Origin: Halonatronomonas betaini
GTDB taxonomy: Bacteria; Bacillota; Halanaerobiia; Halanaerobiales; Halarsenatibacteraceae
Assembly (NCBI RefSeq): GCF_015666175.1
Contig: NZ_JADPIE010000004.1
Span: 260,118-324,117 of the forward strand
Length of the DNA stretch: 64,000 nucleotides
Direction: 5' to 3'
In this document: in pieces, positions 10,063 through 17,687 of the stretch
Position numbering within the stretch: the first letter of the stretch is position 1
Layout of the letters: each line of letters opens with the position of its first letter
The notes under the pieces: model-generated
Databases searched by the model: none
What the model was told of the DNA's origin: nothing
Seen by the model: only the letters and a program-made list of their open reading frames with translations
Translations under genes and position numbers: made by a program

Positions 10063-10147
10063 GCTTGAAATATATTATATAATATATATGCAAAAAAATT
10101 AAATCACCTGGATCCAGAAATGGACCGGGATGATAGGAGGAAATGAA

Positions 10148-10669
10148 TTGCAATTATCAACAAAGGAAATAGTGGTAGCAGGAATGTTAGGAGCAATTTC
10201 GATTGTCTTAGGAGTTACTCGGCTTGGTTTTATTCCAGTACCGACCCCGGCAGGTAATGCAACAATCATGCATATACCGGCAATTCTAGGGGCTGTTCTG
10301 GAAGGACCGGTAGTTGGTGCGCTGATTGGTTTAATATTTGGTATTTTTAGTTTTTTACAGCCAGGTGCGCCGATGTTTACTGATCCTTTAATAGCTATAG
10401 TTCCAAGGATCTTTATTGGTATTTTTGCTTATTTTGCTTACAGGTCTCTGGTAAAGAGAAATGAAAGTCTGGCATTAATAACAGCCGGTATTGTTGGAAC
10501 TCTGGTAAATACAATATTTGTTTTAGGACTGGCCGTGATCCGTGATTTTTTACCATTATCTGCAGCTATTGGAGCTGCCTGGTTACATGGATTGCCAGAA
10601 GTTGTGCTGGCAGCTGTATTAGTCAGTCTTGTAGGCAAAGGTGTATTAAAATATCGCCGAAGCAATTAA
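10148..10669 (+). CDS. ECF transporter S component (vitamin/micronutrient uptake)
   Basis: A small integral membrane protein (173 residues from TTG) with about five or six hydrophobic helices, a conserved LGVTRLGFIPVPTPAGNAT loop and repeated GA/GL-rich helices, matching the ECF S-component family. It captures a vitamin or related molecule and works with a shared energising module (EcfT plus two ATPases) coded elsewhere. TTG 10148 is preferred to ATG 10130 because TAGGAGG (10134-10140) sits seven bases before the TTG and inside the longer version. The substrate cannot be read from sequence; no riboswitch was found upstream. A terminator follows. Confidence 0.82.
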   Translation: MQLSTKEIVVAGMLGAISIVLGVTRLGFIPVPTPAGNATIMHIPAILGAVLEGPVVGALIGLIFGIFSFLQPGAPMFTDPLIAIVPRIFIGIFAYFAYRSLVKRNESLALITAGIVGTLVNTIFVLGLAVIRDFLPLSAAIGAAWLHGLPEVVLAAVLVSLVGKGVLKYRRSN

Positions 10670-10674
10670 ATTTT

Positions 10675-10696
10675 AGCCCGGGCTAACCGGGCTTTT
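10675..10696 (+). terminator. Terminator after the ECF S-component gene
   Basis: AGCCCGG / CCGGGCT form a 7-bp GC-rich stem around a 5-base loop, followed by TTT. It separates this gene from lpd. Confidence 0.75.
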
Positions 10697-10738
10697 GATT
10701 TATTTTATCTATCATTTTATTATTCAGGAGGAGATTAG

Positions 10739-12169
10739 ATGAGTAAGAAAGATAATAATTTAAATTATGATCTTGTTGTAATTGGAGGAGGCCCTGGTGG
10801 ATATGTGGCAGCTATTAGAGCATCCAGACAGGGAGCCAGAGTGGCACTGGTTGAGAAGGAATCTATTGGTGGTGTCTGCTTAAACTGGGGTTGTATTCCA
10901 ACTAAAGCGATGATCCGTTCAGCTGAGATTTATCATGAAGTGCAGGATGCCCGCAAATTTGGGATTAATATAGAGGGAGAGGCTACAATTGATCTGCCTT
11001 CAGTGATAAAGAGGAAAGATAGAATTGTTAGACGGCTGGTTAAAGGGATTGAAGTTCTTTTGAAAAATGAAGATGTTGATACATATAATGGTATCGGTTT
11101 ATTAAGTAAGCCAGACCAGGTTCAGGTAGAATTAGATGATGGTAAAGAACAGATCTTAAATGCTGAGAATATTATTATTGCAACAGGCTCAAAGACTGCC
11201 GACCTGCCTATTCCAGGTATGGATCTTCCAGGTGTTATTACAAGTCGAGATGCCCTTGATCTAGAAGAAATGCCAGATAAGCTGGTTGTGATTGGAGGCG
11301 GAGTTATTGGTATGGAATTTGCCTTTCTCTATGCCAATATGGGTGTTGAAGTCACAGTAATTGAATTTGAGGATTCAATAGTACCAGATGCTGATAATGA
11401 TATCACTGATGAATTGACTAAACTGGCCAGAAATAAGAAAATTAATATACATACTTCAAGTCAGGCCAAAAAGATTGCAGAGACAGAGGGCCGGAATAAT
11501 AATATGCTGGTTGCTTTTGAAAAAGAGGGAGAAGAGAAATATATAATTACAGATAAGGTCCTGGTTGCTGTTGGACGTCTGCCAAATCTACCAGGAATTG
11601 ATACAGAATCTTTAGGACTGGAATTAAATGAGAGAAGAGGTGGCATCAAGGTTGATGATCATATGAGAACATCTGTTGATGGAATTTATGCTATCGGCGA
11701 TGTTACTGATAAGGTGATGCTGGCCCATGTTGCCTCCCATCAGGGGATTGTGGCTGCTGATAATATTACAGGAACTGAGCATAAAATGGATTATAAAGCT
11801 GTTCCAAGTGCAATCTTTACAGATCCTGAAGTAGCTACAGTTGGTATGAGTGAAAAGGATGCTAAAGAAGCCGGGATTAATTATGTTGTTGGCCGCTTTC
11901 CATTCAGCGCCAACGGCAAGGTTATGGCTATGGGAGAACGCCGTGGTTTTGTTAAGATCATTAAAGAAGAGGAGACCGGTCAGGTGATTGGAGCAGGTAT
12001 TATTGGGTTACATGCCACCGACCTGATTGCATCTTTAACTCTGGCTGTTAACAGGAATCTGACTGCCCATGAGATAGCAGAGACGATCCATGCCCATCCA
12101 ACAACTGCTGAAGTTATTCATGAGGCTGCTTTAGATACTGAAGGTGGCGCGATTCATTACAGTAAGTAA
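10739..12169 (+). CDS. lpdA: Dihydrolipoamide dehydrogenase (E3)
   Basis: FAD-dependent enzyme that reoxidises protein-bound dihydrolipoamide with NAD+. The 476 residues show the FAD-binding GGGPGGYVAA, the redox-active disulfide GGVCLNWGCIPTKA, the NAD-binding GGGVIGMEFA, the second FAD motif YAIGDVT, and the C-terminal catalytic HAHPTTAE. Strong AGGAGGAGA ribosome binding site. No E1/E2 or glycine-cleavage genes are in the window, so its partner complex (pyruvate/acetoin dehydrogenase, glycine cleavage) is not known. It stands alone between terminators. Confidence 0.95.
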   Translation: MSKKDNNLNYDLVVIGGGPGGYVAAIRASRQGARVALVEKESIGGVCLNWGCIPTKAMIRSAEIYHEVQDARKFGINIEGEATIDLPSVIKRKDRIVRRLVKGIEVLLKNEDVDTYNGIGLLSKPDQVQVELDDGKEQILNAENIIIATGSKTADLPIPGMDLPGVITSRDALDLEEMPDKLVVIGGGVIGMEFAFLYANMGVEVTVIEFEDSIVPDADNDITDELTKLARNKKINIHTSSQAKKIAETEGRNNNMLVAFEKEGEEKYIITDKVLVAVGRLPNLPGIDTESLGLELNERRGGIKVDDHMRTSVDGIYAIGDVTDKVMLAHVASHQGIVAADNITGTEHKMDYKAVPSAIFTDPEVATVGMSEKDAKEAGINYVVGRFPFSANGKVMAMGERRGFVKIIKEEETGQVIGAGIIGLHATDLIASLTLAVNRNLTAHEIAETIHAHPTTAEVIHEAALDTEGGAIHYSK

Positions 12170-12193
12170 TTTAAAAAGATATATAATTATATA

Positions 12194-12248
12194 GGTGATG
12201 GAGCTCACCATTAACCGCTAAGGTCTTTTAGCTGATGGCTCCTGGCAG
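12194..12248 (+). promoter_or_regulatory. Fluoride riboswitch aptamer (crcB motif)
   Basis: The stretch from GGTGATGGAGCTCACC through TTAACCGC to GCTGATGGCTCCT reproduces the conserved blocks of the crcB/fluoride aptamer: the GGNGATGG-GNNCNCC hairpin, the AAC-GC internal element, and the GCTGATG-CTCC 3' block that pairs back to the hairpin loop. A TATAAT at 12182-12187 may be the -10 of its promoter, though no good -35 is seen. It lies in the leader of the antiporter gene. In known members, fluoride binding stabilises the pseudoknot and turns expression on. Confidence 0.93.
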
Positions 12249-12295
12249 GATATTTTATTTTTAATAGGATATCCCTGTCAGGGGCTATTTTTATT
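12237..12295 (+). terminator. Riboswitch expression platform (conditional terminator)
   Basis: GGCTCCTGGCAGG-ATAT pairs with ATATCCCTGTCAGGGGCT across an AT-rich loop, followed by ATTTTTATTT. The 5' arm reuses the GGCTCCT block of the aptamer, so aptamer and terminator are mutually exclusive: without fluoride the terminator forms, with fluoride it is blocked. Confidence 0.85.
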
Positions 12296-12377
12296 TATAT
12301 AGTGTTAACATAAATGGAGATTTATATTTATAGCTTGATTTTGAAATAATAATGTAAATTAAGAAAGGGGAATGTTT

Positions 12378-14006
12378 ATGATTTTAGGGATATTTATGAT
12401 ATTGATAACAGGCTATCTGGCAGGGAGGCTGGCTGCTAAATTAAAGCTACCGCCTCTGATTGGTATGTTATTTGCGGGAATCTTAATCGGTCCATTTGGT
12501 CTGGATATATTGCCAGAAGTAATCTTAAATATATCAGATGAGATAAGATTACTGGTATTATTAATAATTCTATTTAAAGCTGGTTTAGGACTTGACCGGA
12601 GAAAGCTGGAGCAGGAAGGCTCTGTGGCTTTAAGACTCGGGTTTTTGCCTGCAACTTTAGAGACTATTGTTGTTGCAGTTGCTGCCAGGTATTTCTTAGG
12701 CTGGGACTGGATTACGGCAGGTCTTTTAGGCTGGATAATCTGTGCAGCATCTCCGGCAGTTATTGTGCCGATGATGTTAAAGCTTAAGGCAAAGGGTTTT
12801 GGAGCAGAAAAGGGAATTCCTGATCTGGTTCTGGCTGGAGGAACTTTAAGTGATGTTATTGCTGTGACAATGTTTGGGATTTTTCTGACGATTTCAGTGG
12901 AAGGAGGACTGGCCAATGGCCTCTTGATGGAGTTAAGTCAGATTCCGATTCAGATCATTTTAGGACTGTTGATCGGTTATCTTGCTGGCCGGCTGGTTAA
13001 GGCTTTATTTGATAGGACAGAACTGGCCAGTACAGATATGGGGGAGATTATTATTTCCCTGGCAGTTGCCTTATTATTATTGATCGGTGAAGATTTCCTC
13101 CCCTATTCAGAATTTCTGGCAATTATGACCTATGGCTTTATATTATTAGAAATTGATACAGTTCTGGCCAGAAGAATAAGATCTGAGGTTGATAAGCTCT
13201 GGAATGCCGGTGAGATCTTCTTATTTGTTTTAATTGGTTCAGCAGTTAATTTAGAAATCATGTTTGAATCAGGCTTAGTTGGTCTGGCTATTATATTCCT
13301 GGGATTAATAGTTGGAAGAACAGCTGGTATTTATCTGTCTGCCTGGGGTTCCAGATTGAATTTTAAGGAGAGAAACTTTATGATGGTTGGCCAGATGGCC
13401 AAGGCGACTGTTCAGGCTGCAATTGGTGGGATCCCTTTAGCTGCCGGGCTGCCAGAGGGAGAGTATATTCTGGCTATCTCTGTTCTGGCAATACTTGTGA
13501 CTGCACCTTTAGGGGCATTCGGGATTGACTTTTTTGCTCCCAGATTACTTAAAAAAGGTGAGATAGACCCGACCAAAATCAGTGTCCATGAGGATTACCG
13601 TTTTTTAGTTGCAATTGATCAGACCAGGCTAGCCAGGGAGGCATTAAAGGAGGCGGCAAGGCTGGCCCGACAGGTAGATGGTGAATTAATAATATTAAAT
13701 ATTGAGCAGCCTGATAAACCGAATATTTCTCAAAAGGAACTAGAAGAAGAGTTACAGGCGGCAAAGGATATCGAGCATGAAATTATCTTTAAAGTATCCG
13801 CTGACCCGGCCAGGACAATTATCGATATAGCAGAAAAGTATAATATTGATTATATTTATTTAGGCAAATATGGTGACACCGGCGAGAGGCATAAAGTTGC
13901 TGGGGTTGATAATGTTGTTGGCGGTGTAGCCAGGTTGGTTGGAAGTATGGCTGAAATACCGGTTATTTTAGTTGAAAAATCAGAGACTGATGCTGGTAAT
14001 AGTTAA
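12378..14006 (+). CDS. CPA2-type cation/proton antiporter with C-terminal universal stress domain, fluoride-regulated
   Basis: The 542-residue protein has about twelve membrane helices (roughly residues 1-385) of the Na+/H+ exchanger (KefB/CPA2) type, then a cytoplasmic UspA-like domain from about residue 400 (RFLVAIDQTRLAREALKEAARLA to the end). ATG 12378 is chosen over ATG 12372 because AAAGGGG sits seven bases before it. The leader carries a fluoride riboswitch with a terminator, so it should be induced by fluoride. Antiporters and universal stress proteins are both known among genes behind crcB-motif riboswitches. Whether this protein itself exports fluoride, or restores pH/ion balance under fluoride stress, cannot be decided here. 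No CrcB/Fluc or CLC-F gene is in the window. Confidence 0.9.
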   Translation: MILGIFMILITGYLAGRLAAKLKLPPLIGMLFAGILIGPFGLDILPEVILNISDEIRLLVLLIILFKAGLGLDRRKLEQEGSVALRLGFLPATLETIVVAVAARYFLGWDWITAGLLGWIICAASPAVIVPMMLKLKAKGFGAEKGIPDLVLAGGTLSDVIAVTMFGIFLTISVEGGLANGLLMELSQIPIQIILGLLIGYLAGRLVKALFDRTELASTDMGEIIISLAVALLLLIGEDFLPYSEFLAIMTYGFILLEIDTVLARRIRSEVDKLWNAGEIFLFVLIGSAVNLEIMFESGLVGLAIIFLGLIVGRTAGIYLSAWGSRLNFKERNFMMVGQMAKATVQAAIGGIPLAAGLPEGEYILAISVLAILVTAPLGAFGIDFFAPRLLKKGEIDPTKISVHEDYRFLVAIDQTRLAREALKEAARLARQVDGELIILNIEQPDKPNISQKELEEELQAAKDIEHEIIFKVSADPARTIIDIAEKYNIDYIYLGKYGDTGERHKVAGVDNVVGGVARLVGSMAEIPVILVEKSETDAGNS

Positions 14007-14014
14007 GTAATCAC

Positions 14015-14043
14015 TTGACATATTTCTATTAAAGCAATAAAAT
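14015..14043 (+). promoter_or_regulatory. Sigma-A promoter of the encapsulin operon
   Basis: TTGACA (14015-14020), 17 bases, TAAAAT (14038-14043). The encapsulated ferritin gene starts 50 bases downstream. Confidence 0.8.
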
Positions 14044-14054
14044 ATTAGTTAGTA

Positions 14055-14073
14055 GTGTAAAGAAAAATTACAC
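14055..14073 (+). promoter_or_regulatory. Possible operator in the encapsulin leader
   Basis: GTGTAA and TTACAC form a perfect inverted repeat around 7 bases, placed 11 bases after the -10 box and therefore just past the expected transcription start. This position suits a repressor site. The sequence does not match Fur or PerR consensus sites that I know, so the regulator is unknown. Confidence 0.45.
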
Positions 14074-14093
14074 AAATATAAGGAGGGAAATTC

Positions 14094-14477
14094 ATGAGCG
14101 GAGAGTACCATGAGAGATATGAAGATTTGCCACAGGAAGCAATTGAATATCATCGGATTATTAAGAGTGTGATTGAAGAAATGGAGGCTGTTGACTGGTA
14201 TAATCAGAGAGCAGCAGTGACTAAAGATGAAGATGTTCGGAAGATTGTTTCTCATAATAGGGATGAGGAGATTGAACATGCCTGTATGGGTTTAGAATGG
14301 TTACGGAGAAATAGTGAGACCTGGGATGAATACTTACGGGAATTTCTATTTAGAGATGGAGATATAACCGAGCATGGCCATGAGCATGATGAGGAAGATG
14401 ATCACGATGATCATGATGATCATGATTCAGGTTCAGATGGCTCACTAGGTATTGGCAGTTTAAAGGAGGGAAAATAA
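14094..14477 (+). CDS. Encapsulated ferritin-like protein (EncFtn), encapsulin cargo
   Basis: A 127-residue ferroxidase that is packed inside the encapsulin shell coded next door. The two-helix ferritin-like core has E29, W35, Y36, E59 and H62, whose spacing equals E32/W38/Y39/E62/H65 of the Rhodospirillum rubrum EncFtn di-iron site. The C-terminus DGSLGIGSLKEGK is a textbook cargo-loading peptide (LGIGSLK). Between core and peptide lies an unusual His/Asp-rich stretch (about residues 95-115, DDHDDHDDH repeats), probably metal-binding. Family members form annular decamers across subunit pairs. The strong AAGGAGGG site sets the start, and the stop directly precedes the shell gene's ATG. Confidence 0.95.
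   Translation: MSGEYHERYEDLPQEAIEYHRIIKSVIEEMEAVDWYNQRAAVTKDEDVRKIVSHNRDEEIEHACMGLEWLRRNSETWDEYLREFLFRDGDITEHGHEHDEEDDHDDHDDHDSGSDGSLGIGSLKEGK
14397..14423 (+). repeat. Three 9-bp repeats coding Asp-Asp-His in EncFtn
   Basis: GATGATCAC/T is repeated three times in frame and codes for (DDH)3 in the linker between the ferritin core and the cargo-loading peptide. Confidence 0.85.
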
Positions 14478-15275
14478 ATGGTTGATATTCTAAATCGTTC
14501 ACTTGCTCCGATTCCAGTAGAAGCCTGGGAATTTCTTGATGAAGAGGCTAAAGAAGTATTAGAGTTAAGACTGACAGCCAGGAAAGTTGTTGAATTTGAA
14601 GGGCCTTTAGGTCTTGATGTCTCATCAATTAATACTGGACGGATGAAGAAAATTTCTGGTGATGGTGCTGAATTCAGGAGCAGAGAAGCTTTGAATTTAG
14701 TGGAAGTTGAACTGCCTGTTAAGATTGATAGAGCAGAGATAGATGCATTTGCCAGGGGAGCAGAAGATGCTGATTCAGATCCTGTTAGAGATGCTGCTAA
14801 GAAATTAGCTGAGATTGAAAATAAGGCTATCTTCTTTGGTATGCCTGAGGCAGGAATTGAAGGAATTATTCCTCTATCAAAAGAGGAACATGATCCGATT
14901 AAGATTGAAGAGGATCGCTCATCTTTCTTCTCGGCAATCTTTACTGCCAGAGAAAAACTATTAGAAGAGGGAATTGAAGGCCCTTATAATATTCTAATGG
15001 GTACCAAACATTATAATTTAATGAATAAATTAGAATCAGCCTGTTATCCACTCTTTAAGAAGATAGAGGATCTAGTCGGTTCAGAGATTATTTATGTTCC
15101 TGAATTAGAGGATAATAGTGTAATGCTGGCAGCTGGCGATGATTTTGAACTATTTGTTGGCCAGGATGTCTCTTTAGGCTTTAAAAATTATGATGCTGAT
15201 TCACTGGACCTATTTCTCTTTGAAACATTTACCTTTAGAGTTAATGGGCCTGAAGCAGCTATTACCTTTGAATAA
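14478..15275 (+). CDS. Encapsulin shell protein (family 1)
   Basis: HK97-fold capsid-like protein of 265 residues that self-assembles into a small icosahedral nanocompartment. The N-terminal segment NRSLAPIPVEAWEFLDEEAKEVL and the region FEGPLGLDVSSINTGR are highly characteristic of family 1 encapsulins (Linocin-M18-like), as are the GIEGPYNILMGTKHY and IIYVPEL segments. It follows the cargo gene with no gap, and a terminator follows. The pair forms an iron-storage and detoxification compartment in the cytoplasm: EncFtn oxidises Fe(II) and the shell stores the mineral. Confidence 0.96.
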   Translation: MVDILNRSLAPIPVEAWEFLDEEAKEVLELRLTARKVVEFEGPLGLDVSSINTGRMKKISGDGAEFRSREALNLVEVELPVKIDRAEIDAFARGAEDADSDPVRDAAKKLAEIENKAIFFGMPEAGIEGIIPLSKEEHDPIKIEEDRSSFFSAIFTAREKLLEEGIEGPYNILMGTKHYNLMNKLESACYPLFKKIEDLVGSEIIYVPELEDNSVMLAAGDDFELFVGQDVSLGFKNYDADSLDLFLFETFTFRVNGPEAAITFE

Positions 15276-15298
15276 GACATTAATTAAATAATATATAC

Positions 15299-15328
15299 AA
15301 AATCCCAGGCAATTCTGCCTGGGATTTT
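15299..15328. terminator. Bidirectional terminator after encapsulin
   Basis: A perfect 13-bp stem (AAAATCCCAGGCA / TGCCTGGGATTTT) with a 4-base loop, T tract on both strands. It serves both the encapsulin operon and the converging ABC transporter gene. Confidence 0.9.
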
Positions 15329-15374
15329 GCTATTGAGTAATAATTTTAGAATTAATGGTTTTGCATGTTTTAAT

Positions 15375-17159
15375 TTAGCTTGCAGCCGGGCTATCGAATT
15401 GCATCTTATAGAAACGGGCATATTCGCCGTCAAGATCCATTAGTTCGTTATGGTTGCCCTGTTCTTTAACCTGGCCATCTTCGATAAAGATGATCTTATC
15501 GGCATTGACAATAGTTGATAGCCTGTGGGCTATTACAAATGTTGTTCTGCTTGATGTCAGGCGTTCAACGGCATCCTGGATCAGTTTTTCTGTCTCCAGG
15601 TCGACAGCTGATGTGGCTTCATCTAAAATTAAGATACCTGGATCTTTTAAGAATGCCCTGGCCAGAGCTACCCGCTGGCGCTGTCCACCGGAAAGCATTA
15701 AACCACGCTGGCCAACCTGCTGGTCATAGCCATGTTTGAACTCAGTTATGAACTCATGGGCATTGGCTGCTTTAGCAGCTTCAATTATTTCTTCTTCAGA
15801 TGCCCCGGGCTTACCATATGAAATATTCTGTCTGACAGAATCAGAGAAGAGATAATCATCCTGCATGACCATTGCGATTGAGTTTCTCAGTTCTCTGACA
15901 GAATAATCTTTGACATCTTTGCCATCGATTAAGACCCCGCCATCTTCTACTTCATAGAGCCTTGGAATTAAGCGGACTATGCTGGTCTTGCCTGCACCAC
16001 TGGGACCGACAAGAGCAATAGTCTCCTTTGGCTCGGATTTTAGGCTGATATTATTTAAAACAACCTCATCATCATTATATGAAAAGTGGACGTCTTTAAA
16101 TTCAACACGACCTTTAATTGGTTCTTTACCTGGTTTGCCGCCGATGGTTTTGGTGATATCAGGCGAAAGATCGCTGTGGTCGAAATATCTTTCTGTATTG
16201 GCAAAAAAGTCACTTAAACCCTCTGACATTGTAACAAGTCTTAACAATGGCTCTCTAAACTGCTGGAGATAACCATAAAAGGCAACAATTGTACCGACTG
16301 TCATGGCTCCAGTTGCTGATAGATAACCACCGTAACTTAAGACTGCCAGGACTCCCATGGCATTAAATAGTCTTGAGCCCGGGAATAAAATGCTGATATA
16401 ACGGATAGCTGTTAATCTATAATCTGTATGTTGCTGGGTCTTCATTCTGAACCTTTCAAGCTCACTATCTTCGCTGGCAAAGGCTTTTATAACTTTAATG
16501 CCTGCCAGGTTATCTTCCAGACGATCATTTAGATCTGCCTTGGCCTCTCTGGTCTTTCTGAAGGCCTTATGCATCTTATCGATTAATTTTTTGGCAAATA
16601 TAAATAGAAAAGGTACAAAGGTTAAGGTTACAAGGGTTAATCTTACATCCAGGGTCAGCATAATAATAACTGTACCACCAAGGAGTACGACTGAGCCAAT
16701 CATGGCTTCAGGGCCATGGTGGATAAATTCCTGGAGTTTATTTAAGTCATCTACGATTCTTGACATCAATTCCCCGGTTTTTTTATTATCATGGAATTTC
16801 ATTGATAATCGTTGATACTGCTGATAGAGGTCGTCTCGCATATCCCGGACTATCTCCTGGGCGATGCGATGGCCATGAAAAATAGTAATATTTTTGACAA
16901 TGGCATCAACTAAAAAGACTGCCAGGGCTATACCGACCAGGCCAAAGATTCTATTGACATTGCCTGCCGGGATTGCATCATCAATTATTTCTCTCATAAT
17001 AAGAGGGGGTATTAAAACGAGGACAGCACCAACTATATGGAGGAACTGAACTCCAAAAAACTCCTTCTTATAACGAGATAAATAATGGGCATAAAACTTT
17101 TTTAGTAATTGACTGTAGGTGTAACTATATTCTCTTTCTTTATCATCTTTATTTGACAT
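15375..17159 (-). CDS. ABC exporter, fused permease and ATPase
   Basis: A 594-residue half-transporter: six membrane helices (about residues 30-330, ABC_membrane type I exporter fold) then an ATPase domain with Walker A GPSGAGKT, signature LSGGQRQRVALARAF, Walker B ILILDEATSAVD and the switch His in IAHRLSTI. It should work as a homodimer like MsbA/BmrA. There is no N-terminal C39 peptidase domain. Substrate is not defined by sequence; candidates are lipids, drugs or peptides. It has its own promoter and lies directly downstream, on the same strand, of a unit of tiny ORFs, which raises the possibility of a peptide substrate. Confidence 0.93.
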   Translation of the reverse strand: MSNKDDKEREYSYTYSQLLKKFYAHYLSRYKKEFFGVQFLHIVGAVLVLIPPLIMREIIDDAIPAGNVNRIFGLVGIALAVFLVDAIVKNITIFHGHRIAQEIVRDMRDDLYQQYQRLSMKFHDNKKTGELMSRIVDDLNKLQEFIHHGPEAMIGSVVLLGGTVIIMLTLDVRLTLVTLTFVPFLFIFAKKLIDKMHKAFRKTREAKADLNDRLEDNLAGIKVIKAFASEDSELERFRMKTQQHTDYRLTAIRYISILFPGSRLFNAMGVLAVLSYGGYLSATGAMTVGTIVAFYGYLQQFREPLLRLVTMSEGLSDFFANTERYFDHSDLSPDITKTIGGKPGKEPIKGRVEFKDVHFSYNDDEVVLNNISLKSEPKETIALVGPSGAGKTSIVRLIPRLYEVEDGGVLIDGKDVKDYSVRELRNSIAMVMQDDYLFSDSVRQNISYGKPGASEEEIIEAAKAANAHEFITEFKHGYDQQVGQRGLMLSGGQRQRVALARAFLKDPGILILDEATSAVDLETEKLIQDAVERLTSSRTTFVIAHRLSTIVNADKIIFIEDGQVKEQGNHNELMDLDGEYARFYKMQFDSPAAS

Positions 17160-17186
17160 TTATCTCCCCCCTAATACTGTCAGATA

Positions 17187-17215
17187 ATTATATCATGGTT
17201 ATATTTTGATAACAA
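17187..17215 (-). promoter_or_regulatory. Sigma-A promoter of the ABC exporter gene
   Basis: On the minus strand TTGTTA (17215-17210), 17 bases, TATAAT (17192-17187), 27 bases before the start codon. Confidence 0.75.
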
Positions 17216-17242
17216 ACTTATTTAATAACTTTTAAACAACAA

Positions 17243-17280
17243 GAAACCCCTTTAACGGTTTTTAGGCCGGTAAAGGGGCT
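17243..17280 (-). terminator. Terminator of the tiny-ORF unit
   Basis: On the minus strand CCCCTTTACCGG pairs with CCGTTAAAGGGG (one mismatch) and is followed by TTTCTT. It begins right at the stop of the last tiny ORF and ends just before the ABC exporter promoter. Confidence 0.75.
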
Positions 17281-17315
17281 TAATTATCAGAATTACTCTG
17301 CTCAGCTACTCGCAC
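17280..17315 (-). CDS. Possible 11-codon peptide ORF (third of tiny-ORF unit)
   Basis: GTG start with a perfect AGGAGG ribosome binding site eight bases upstream, coding VRVAEQSNSDN before a stop that abuts the terminator stem. I do not recognise it. Eleven codons is too short to claim a gene on sequence alone; the strong ribosome binding site is the only support. It may be a chance ORF or a remnant. Confidence 0.3.
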   Translation of the reverse strand: MRVAEQSNSDN

Positions 17316-17354
17316 TTCTGATTCCTCCTGTATTTATTATTTTTTCTTATTATT

Positions 17355-17489
17355 CTAATTATAGAAGCCTTCAACTGAGTATTGATTTTCCTTTAATCTG
17401 GAGTCATACTCGTCAAATCGGTTTACTCCACTCCTTGTTAGAGCTGCATCACTCATTGAGGCCATATTATCGATTGTTTCTTTGATCAT
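17355..17489 (-). CDS. Small unrecognised protein, 44 residues
   Basis: ATG start with a GAGGAGGGT ribosome binding site, second in a leftward unit of tiny ORFs. The protein begins MIKETIDNMASMSDAALTRS and continues with a charged segment containing RFDEYDSR, ending in GFYN. It has no Cys, no membrane helix, no signal sequence and no double-Gly leader. I recognise no family. Support comes from the good ribosome binding site, the tandem arrangement with another small ORF, a consensus promoter upstream and a terminator downstream. Confidence 0.55.
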   Translation of the reverse strand: MIKETIDNMASMSDAALTRSGVNRFDEYDSRLKENQYSVEGFYN

Positions 17490-17507
17490 TTTTTACCCTC
17501 CTCATAT

Positions 17508-17627
17508 TTAGAGGCCGAAAATTGTCTGACTTTCTCGACGAATCTCTGCATCTCTTTCTTCTTTGATATATTTCTTGACATTTCTATCTTCTATTCTTAG
17601 GAATTCCTGGAGACCTGTAAGTTTCAT
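17508..17627 (-). CDS. Small unrecognised protein, 39 residues
   Basis: First of the tiny ORFs. ATG preceded by AAGGAGGGGTAATT, a very strong ribosome binding site. The protein begins MKLTGLQEFLRIEDRNVKKY, is highly charged in its middle (Lys/Glu/Arg, likely one amphipathic helix) and ends with TIFGL. No Cys, no transmembrane segment and no known motif. It lies 33 bases behind a consensus sigma-A promoter, and the next tiny ORF starts 18 bases after its stop. Function unknown; precursor of an exported signal or antimicrobial peptide is only one guess. Confidence 0.6.
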   Translation of the reverse strand: MKLTGLQEFLRIEDRNVKKYIKEERDAEIRRESQTIFGL

Positions 17628-17659
17628 AATTACCCCTCCTTTTCTTGTTTTCTAGGACA

Positions 17660-17687
17660 AGTATAACATGGTTAAAATTAGTGTCAA
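17660..17687 (-). promoter_or_regulatory. Sigma-A promoter of the tiny-ORF unit
   Basis: On the minus strand TTGACA (17687-17682), 16 bases, TATACT (17665-17660). A near-consensus promoter that starts the unit of small ORFs. Confidence 0.75.

Noticed and set aside
10071-10088. Perfect AT palindrome ATATATTATATAATATAT after the PfkB kinase gene
   Set aside because: Only A and T, no T tract following; too weak for a terminator and too simple to claim as an operator.
10111-10130. Small hairpin before the ECF S-component gene as a riboswitch
   Set aside because: A short bulged stem only; no conserved aptamer blocks of thiamine, folate, cobalamin or other vitamin riboswitches were seen.
12413-12916. 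167-codon antisense ORF under the antiporter gene
   Set aside because: It is a low-complexity shadow of membrane-helix codons on the opposite strand, without ribosome binding site or family resemblance.
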